Of a stretch of DNA of 64,000 nucleotides, positions 60,676 to 64,000 are shown piece after piece. Position 1 is the first letter of the stretch, and every line of letters starts with the position of its first letter. Source of the DNA: Phycisphaerae bacterium. GTDB taxonomy: Bacteria; Planctomycetota; Phycisphaerae; UBA1845; PWPN01. Position numbers and translations under genes: made by a program. Below the pieces are notes generated by a model. It did no database searches. It had not been told where the DNA came from and worked only from the letters and a program-made list of their open reading frames with translations. The stretch lies in assembly GCA_035384605.1 (NCBI GenBank), contig DAOOIV010000012.1:1-64000 (forward strand), read 5' to 3'.

Positions 60676-62634
60676 CTACTCTGGCGCGACCAGGTTGTAC
60701 TGATCAAGCGCGATGGCAGTCCTGCCCGTGTGGAACTTCATCGGCTTTGCGCCGGGCGGCAGATGGAACAAGAACACATAAGCGTATTTGCCCTTGAGAT
60801 CCTCGAACCGGATGTGCTCCAGACCGGGCATCCGCGCGAAACCGCGGGCGGTCTCATCGAGATAGGTCAACTCGAAGATGGTCTCTCCGCGAATCGTCGC
60901 GATGGCGTATTTGCCGACAGGCATGTACTGTTTGCCGTTGCCGTCTGTCACGTAGATGTCTCTGGTTAGCTCGGTCGCGGTCCCCCGCGCTTTGCCCAGG
61001 GTGCTCCCTGGCTGCAACCGCTCTACGTTTACGTGCAACAAGCGCATATCCGCGGGCACATCAAAGCTCTCCAAAGGTGGTTTTGAGCCCGCCACAGGTT
61101 CCCAGTCGGCGTTGAGCTTGACGGTGAAGCCGCGGGCGCTTCGCAGCTTGCCGTCTGACCGCTCAAACTCCATGCCTTCGGTGTAGTCCGTCAAAGGCGC
61201 AGCAAAGGGCAGCCGTTCAGAGAAAAAGGGCTCCTGGGAGGCCAGGTTGACGCCGTGAACCCGGTCTCGGGGGTTCGGATCCGGTCGGGGGGGCGAGGGA
61301 CGTCTTTCGGTGGCGGCCGAGGAGGCGTCCGTGTCGTCCCGCGTGGGTCGGGGCTGGCGGGACGTTGAGACATCATCACGCGATTCGCGAGGTCTGTCCC
61401 GGTCGGAGGGTCTCTCCGTGAGGCTTGTGTCTGAGACTGTGCCTGCCCGCGTTTTGGTCTGGTCGTGCGACGGCAAGATCTCTGCCCAGGCGTTCATCTT
61501 GTATTGGATGGCAAGCGGCCGGAAATCAGGATTGTCGGGAACCTCAAAGAGAAGCCGCATCTCGGGGCTGCCCCCCGCGCGGTTGTATTGAAGGTCCTGG
61601 CAAGGGAATACCTGAATCAACCGGTGGGCGTTGGCCGGGTCTGACTCGTTGATGGCTGCCAGCGAATAGACTTTCACCGGACCATTGTTCCGGTCGCGGG
61701 CCAGCAGACGCACCTGGGACGAGGTGAAATTGAGGTTTGCGCGGTCCTGGCATACGTCCGTCTTTTCATTGATTGTCACCGTCACACAGAGCCATCGCTG
61801 ACCCTCCTGCGGTTTGCGATTGACGGGCTCATATTTGAGGGTCACGACGCTGTTCTCGTCCCTGACTTTGGCTCGCTTGTAGATCGGCTCGTCTTTTCGC
61901 AGGTATTCATATTGTTTGATGATCGCCGCGTTGGGCGGCACGGCGGCCAGCGGTTCGCGGCCCAGGCCGTCTCGTATATGGTGAATATAGTCGAGGAAGT
62001 CGGGATTGATTTCGGCGAAGCTATTACGGCCGCGAAGAGCGAATCGCGAAAGATGCGACATCAGAGCCACGGTGAGCCCGTCGGGGTTAAGCCACAAGTT
62101 GTGGCGGATTGCCTTGACGTTGGACCAGTCGATCTCGTTGCGATAGACCACGTTCGTATTCTGATCGCCCTTGCTTGTGGCCGACGATTTCGTCTCGGTG
62201 ACGACCTCCTTGTTGGATGATGCGTCCACCAGACTGTATCGGCTGAACCCGAGCAGCGTCGGGTCAAACGGCAGCATCTGAAAACCGATGGCGAGCATGC
62301 CGACGATGATCATGGCGGTGATGAAGCCGAAGATGCCGCCGCCCGCGCGATCCAGGTAGATGGGGAACGTCTGGTTGCCCTTGATCAAGAGATCAACGAC
62401 GGTGCGCATCACGAGAAGCGAGACGATGAAGATGGCCATCAGTGCGATCGCCCTGCCGTGGTCGGGCTGGTAGGTAATCAACTGCGACTGATAAAGGTCT
62501 TCGTAGTAGGCGAAGGCCAGCGCCGCCGCCAGGATCGTCAGTACGCAGTTGATCAAGGCGGAAAACATCCCCTGCAGCCCCTGGTAGAAGGTCACGGCGA
62601 GGATCAGGACGGTCGCAAACAGCGAGAACCACAT
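60676..62634 (-). CDS. CvpA-domain membrane protein with long C-terminal region
   Basis: 652 residues. The first 130 residues form four membrane helices of the CvpA (colicin V production) family (MWFSLFATVLILAVTFYQGL, MFSALINCVLTILAAALAFA, DRAGGGIFGFITAMIIVGML). The remaining 500 residues are soluble, with no recognised enzyme motif, a Pro/Arg/Ser-rich linker near residues 420-460 and a beta-rich end. CvpA proteins are normally about 160 residues, so this is a large extension. It lies 6 bp after the ATPase gene and is probably co-transcribed with it. Confidence 0.78.
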   Translation of the reverse strand: MWFSLFATVLILAVTFYQGLQGMFSALINCVLTILAAALAFAYYEDLYQSQLITYQPDHGRAIALMAIFIVSLLVMRTVVDLLIKGNQTFPIYLDRAGGGIFGFITAMIIVGMLAIGFQMLPFDPTLLGFSRYSLVDASSNKEVVTETKSSATSKGDQNTNVVYRNEIDWSNVKAIRHNLWLNPDGLTVALMSHLSRFALRGRNSFAEINPDFLDYIHHIRDGLGREPLAAVPPNAAIIKQYEYLRKDEPIYKRAKVRDENSVVTLKYEPVNRKPQEGQRWLCVTVTINEKTDVCQDRANLNFTSSQVRLLARDRNNGPVKVYSLAAINESDPANAHRLIQVFPCQDLQYNRAGGSPEMRLLFEVPDNPDFRPLAIQYKMNAWAEILPSHDQTKTRAGTVSDTSLTERPSDRDRPRESRDDVSTSRQPRPTRDDTDASSAATERRPSPPRPDPNPRDRVHGVNLASQEPFFSERLPFAAPLTDYTEGMEFERSDGKLRSARGFTVKLNADWEPVAGSKPPLESFDVPADMRLLHVNVERLQPGSTLGKARGTATELTRDIYVTDGNGKQYMPVGKYAIATIRGETIFELTYLDETARGFARMPGLEHIRFEDLKGKYAYVFLFHLPPGAKPMKFHTGRTAIALDQYNLVAPE

Positions 62635-62640
62635 TGCGAG

Positions 62641-64000
62641 TCACCCCCTTTCCTTTCCGGCACCGTCGCTCTTGGGGTTCTTCGGTTTCGACACGGAAGC
62701 TGCGGGTGGCGGCTGACTGTTTCCGCCTGCCTCCTCCTCGCGCATGACGCGAAGCAACTCGGTCATGCTGGTTACCCCGTTCATGACCTTCTGCAGACCG
62801 ACCTCCTGCAGGTAGAGCATGCCGTTCTTGCGGGCCATCGCCCGAATGGCCGATACCGGCTGACCTTTGGTGATCAGATCGCGCAGGCCGTCGTCAATCT
62901 CCAGCAGCTCGAACACGCCCGTTCGACCGAAGTACCCGCTGCCTTGGCAGTTCGTGCACAGGATCGGGTTGCCTTTGGCGTCGACGAGTCCACCGGGTGG
63001 CGGGCGATAGAAGTGGTCGATCTTGTCGGCCGGCAGGTTGGCCTTCTTCAGCAGGTTCGGGTCCGGCTTATACGGTTGCCGGCAGGCGATGCAGAGCTTG
63101 CGAACCAATCGCTGTGAAGTCAGCGCCACCAGAGCCTTGGCAACCGTATCCAGATCGCCCGCCAGGCTCATCAGTTTCTTCAGCGCGTCGAACGTGTCGC
63201 GGGCTTGGATGCCCATGTAGATCTTCTTGCCGTCACAGGCGGCCTTGGCCGCCAGGTGGGCCGTCTCGCGGTCCGGGCAATCGCTGACCATCACCACATC
63301 AGGCTCTCGTCGGAGAACGGTCTGTAGCTGGCGGGCATAGCTTGCCTCGTGCTTGGTCGAGTCGTAAATGTGTTGGGTGATGTTCTCAAGGTCCATCAGC
63401 GGTTCCCGCTCCAGCGTGAGCAGGTTTTGCATGAAGGCGTCGTGGTTGCGCAGGGCCGCGTAGAGCGTTGATGTCACGCCGCTGCCGTGCGGGCCGCTCA
63501 CGATGACCAGCCCGGAGGGTTTTCGAATGATCTCCTCCATGGCTGCCAATTGCTTCTCATCCATGCCCAGGTCACCGATCCGCAACCGGTTTTCCTCTCC
63601 CACGATGCGAAGCGAGAGTTTCTCATACTGGGTGGTGCCGCTGGTACGCACTTCGATCTCGGTCGGCTGGGCATTCGTGCCGGTGATGACCGCACTCATC
63701 TCACCCTGTTGGGGTCGGCGCCGTTCCTCGACGTCCAGACCAGCGACGACCTTGATCAGGTTCAGGGCCTGTAGGGCGGCGTCGCGTGTCAATAGATCGG
63801 TGCGAGGGGTGGCGACGCCGTCGATGCGATATGCCAGTCTGACGTCGCTGGGGCTGATCAACATCTCCACCTCGGTGGCCCGCCGCCAGAGGGCGTCGAA
63901 GAGCAGGTTTTGCGTCGCCTCGAAAGCGTCGGTCTGCGTCGGGTCGGTGGGGACGGGCACCTTTTCGCCATTGTGACGGGTCATGCGGACCCGCTCGAAC
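62641..64000 (-). CDS. GspE/PilB-like secretion ATPase, Walker A lysine missing (5' end outside window)
   Basis: An ATG lies at 63984, but the frame is open to the window edge with no ribosome site, so the gene probably starts beyond it. Residues match the N2 and C-terminal domains of T2SS/T4P ATPases: LAYRIDGVATPRTDLL, GLDVEERRRPQQGEMS, Walker A as GPHGSGVTST, EPDVVMVSDCPDRETA as Walker B/Asp box, LVALTSQRLVRKLCIACRQP, and a C-x2-C...C-x2-C zinc site (CIAC, CTNC) followed by GYFGRTGVFELLEI. The Walker A lysine is Val, and the usual EIRD reads DCPD, so ATP hydrolysis may be lost. It may be a regulatory or partner paralogue of an active GspE/PilB. Confidence 0.8.
   Translation of the reverse strand, partial: FERVRMTRHNGEKVPVPTDPTQTDAFEATQNLLFDALWRRATEVEMLISPSDVRLAYRIDGVATPRTDLLTRDAALQALNLIKVVAGLDVEERRRPQQGEMSAVITGTNAQPTEIEVRTSGTTQYEKLSLRIVGEENRLRIGDLGMDEKQLAAMEEIIRKPSGLVIVSGPHGSGVTSTLYAALRNHDAFMQNLLTLEREPLMDLENITQHIYDSTKHEASYARQLQTVLRREPDVVMVSDCPDRETAHLAAKAACDGKKIYMGIQARDTFDALKKLMSLAGDLDTVAKALVALTSQRLVRKLCIACRQPYKPDPNLLKKANLPADKIDHFYRPPPGGLVDAKGNPILCTNCQGSGYFGRTGVFELLEIDDGLRDLITKGQPVSAIRAMARKNGMLYLQEVGLQKVMNGVTSMTELLRVMREEEAGGNSQPPPAASVSKPKNPKSDGAGKERG

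Overview
The window is GC-rich, densely coding DNA that most resembles a planctomycete chromosome (Planctomycetota, probably class Phycisphaerae). The clues are prepilin-type proteins with a [20 protein letters not shown] N-terminus and a C-terminal DGH box, a formylglycine sulfatase, several large secreted proteins ending in dockerin-like EF-hand pairs, and a partial division and cell-wall (dcw) cluster. The assignment is by gene content and style only. No rRNA, tRNA, CRISPR array, insertion sequence or phage module was seen.

Layout. 1-765: non-coding hairpin-repeat block and a 19-bp iteron array. 766-7573: transglutaminase-like protein, N-acetylmuramoyl-L-alanine amidase lipoprotein, UroD-family protein, NamZ-like exo-muramidase, then sigma-54 (rpoN). 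7589-13698 (minus strand): lactonase-type beta-propeller, sulfatase, HigB/HigA-type toxin-antitoxin pair and a GH42-like secreted protein. 14014-26969: five secreted or membrane-anchored dockerin-bearing proteins and one pseudopilin. 27270-34348: esterase (minus), folE (minus), a MerR/B12-domain-like regulator, a pteridine-reductase-like SDR, folB, folK and argS; this looks like a folate/pterin neighbourhood. 34643-44247: DoxX/aldo-keto reductase fusion, tandem VanZ protein, protoporphyrinogen oxidase, methyltransferase, dockerin-tagged alkaline phosphatase, CDF metal exporter and a small conserved protein. 45085-55447: mraZ, rsmH, a LysM protein, ftsL-like, ftsI, murE, murF, mraY. 55558-58435: alpha/beta hydrolase, metallo-beta-lactamase-fold hydrolase, second pseudopilin. 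58436-59367: intergenic region with two candidate small RNAs, each with a promoter and a rho-independent terminator. 59368-64000: parvulin-type chaperone, CvpA-domain protein and a GspE/PilB-like ATPase running off the window edge.

How it fits together. The secreted proteins share one C-terminal tag: a dockerin-like pair of calcium loops with four conserved cysteines. It is found on unrelated catalytic and binding domains (alkaline phosphatase, SMP-30 propeller, DUF362, carbohydrate-binding-like modules). Pseudopilins and a T2SS/T4P-type ATPase lie in the same window. The cell-wall genes cover synthesis (murE, murF, mraY, ftsI) and turnover (amidase, NamZ). The folate genes surround a regulator whose own promoter region and the folE upstream region carry matching tandem CGTTCA boxes.

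Most noteworthy non-coding signals are the two candidate small RNAs at 58.6-59.2 kb (one with about two dozen GGA motifs, CsrB-like in organisation), the hairpin array at the left end with RGGA tetraloops on different stems, a palindrome inserted in frame in argS, and a roughly 95-bp dispersed repeat in three copies, one of which supplies the C-terminus of an esterase.
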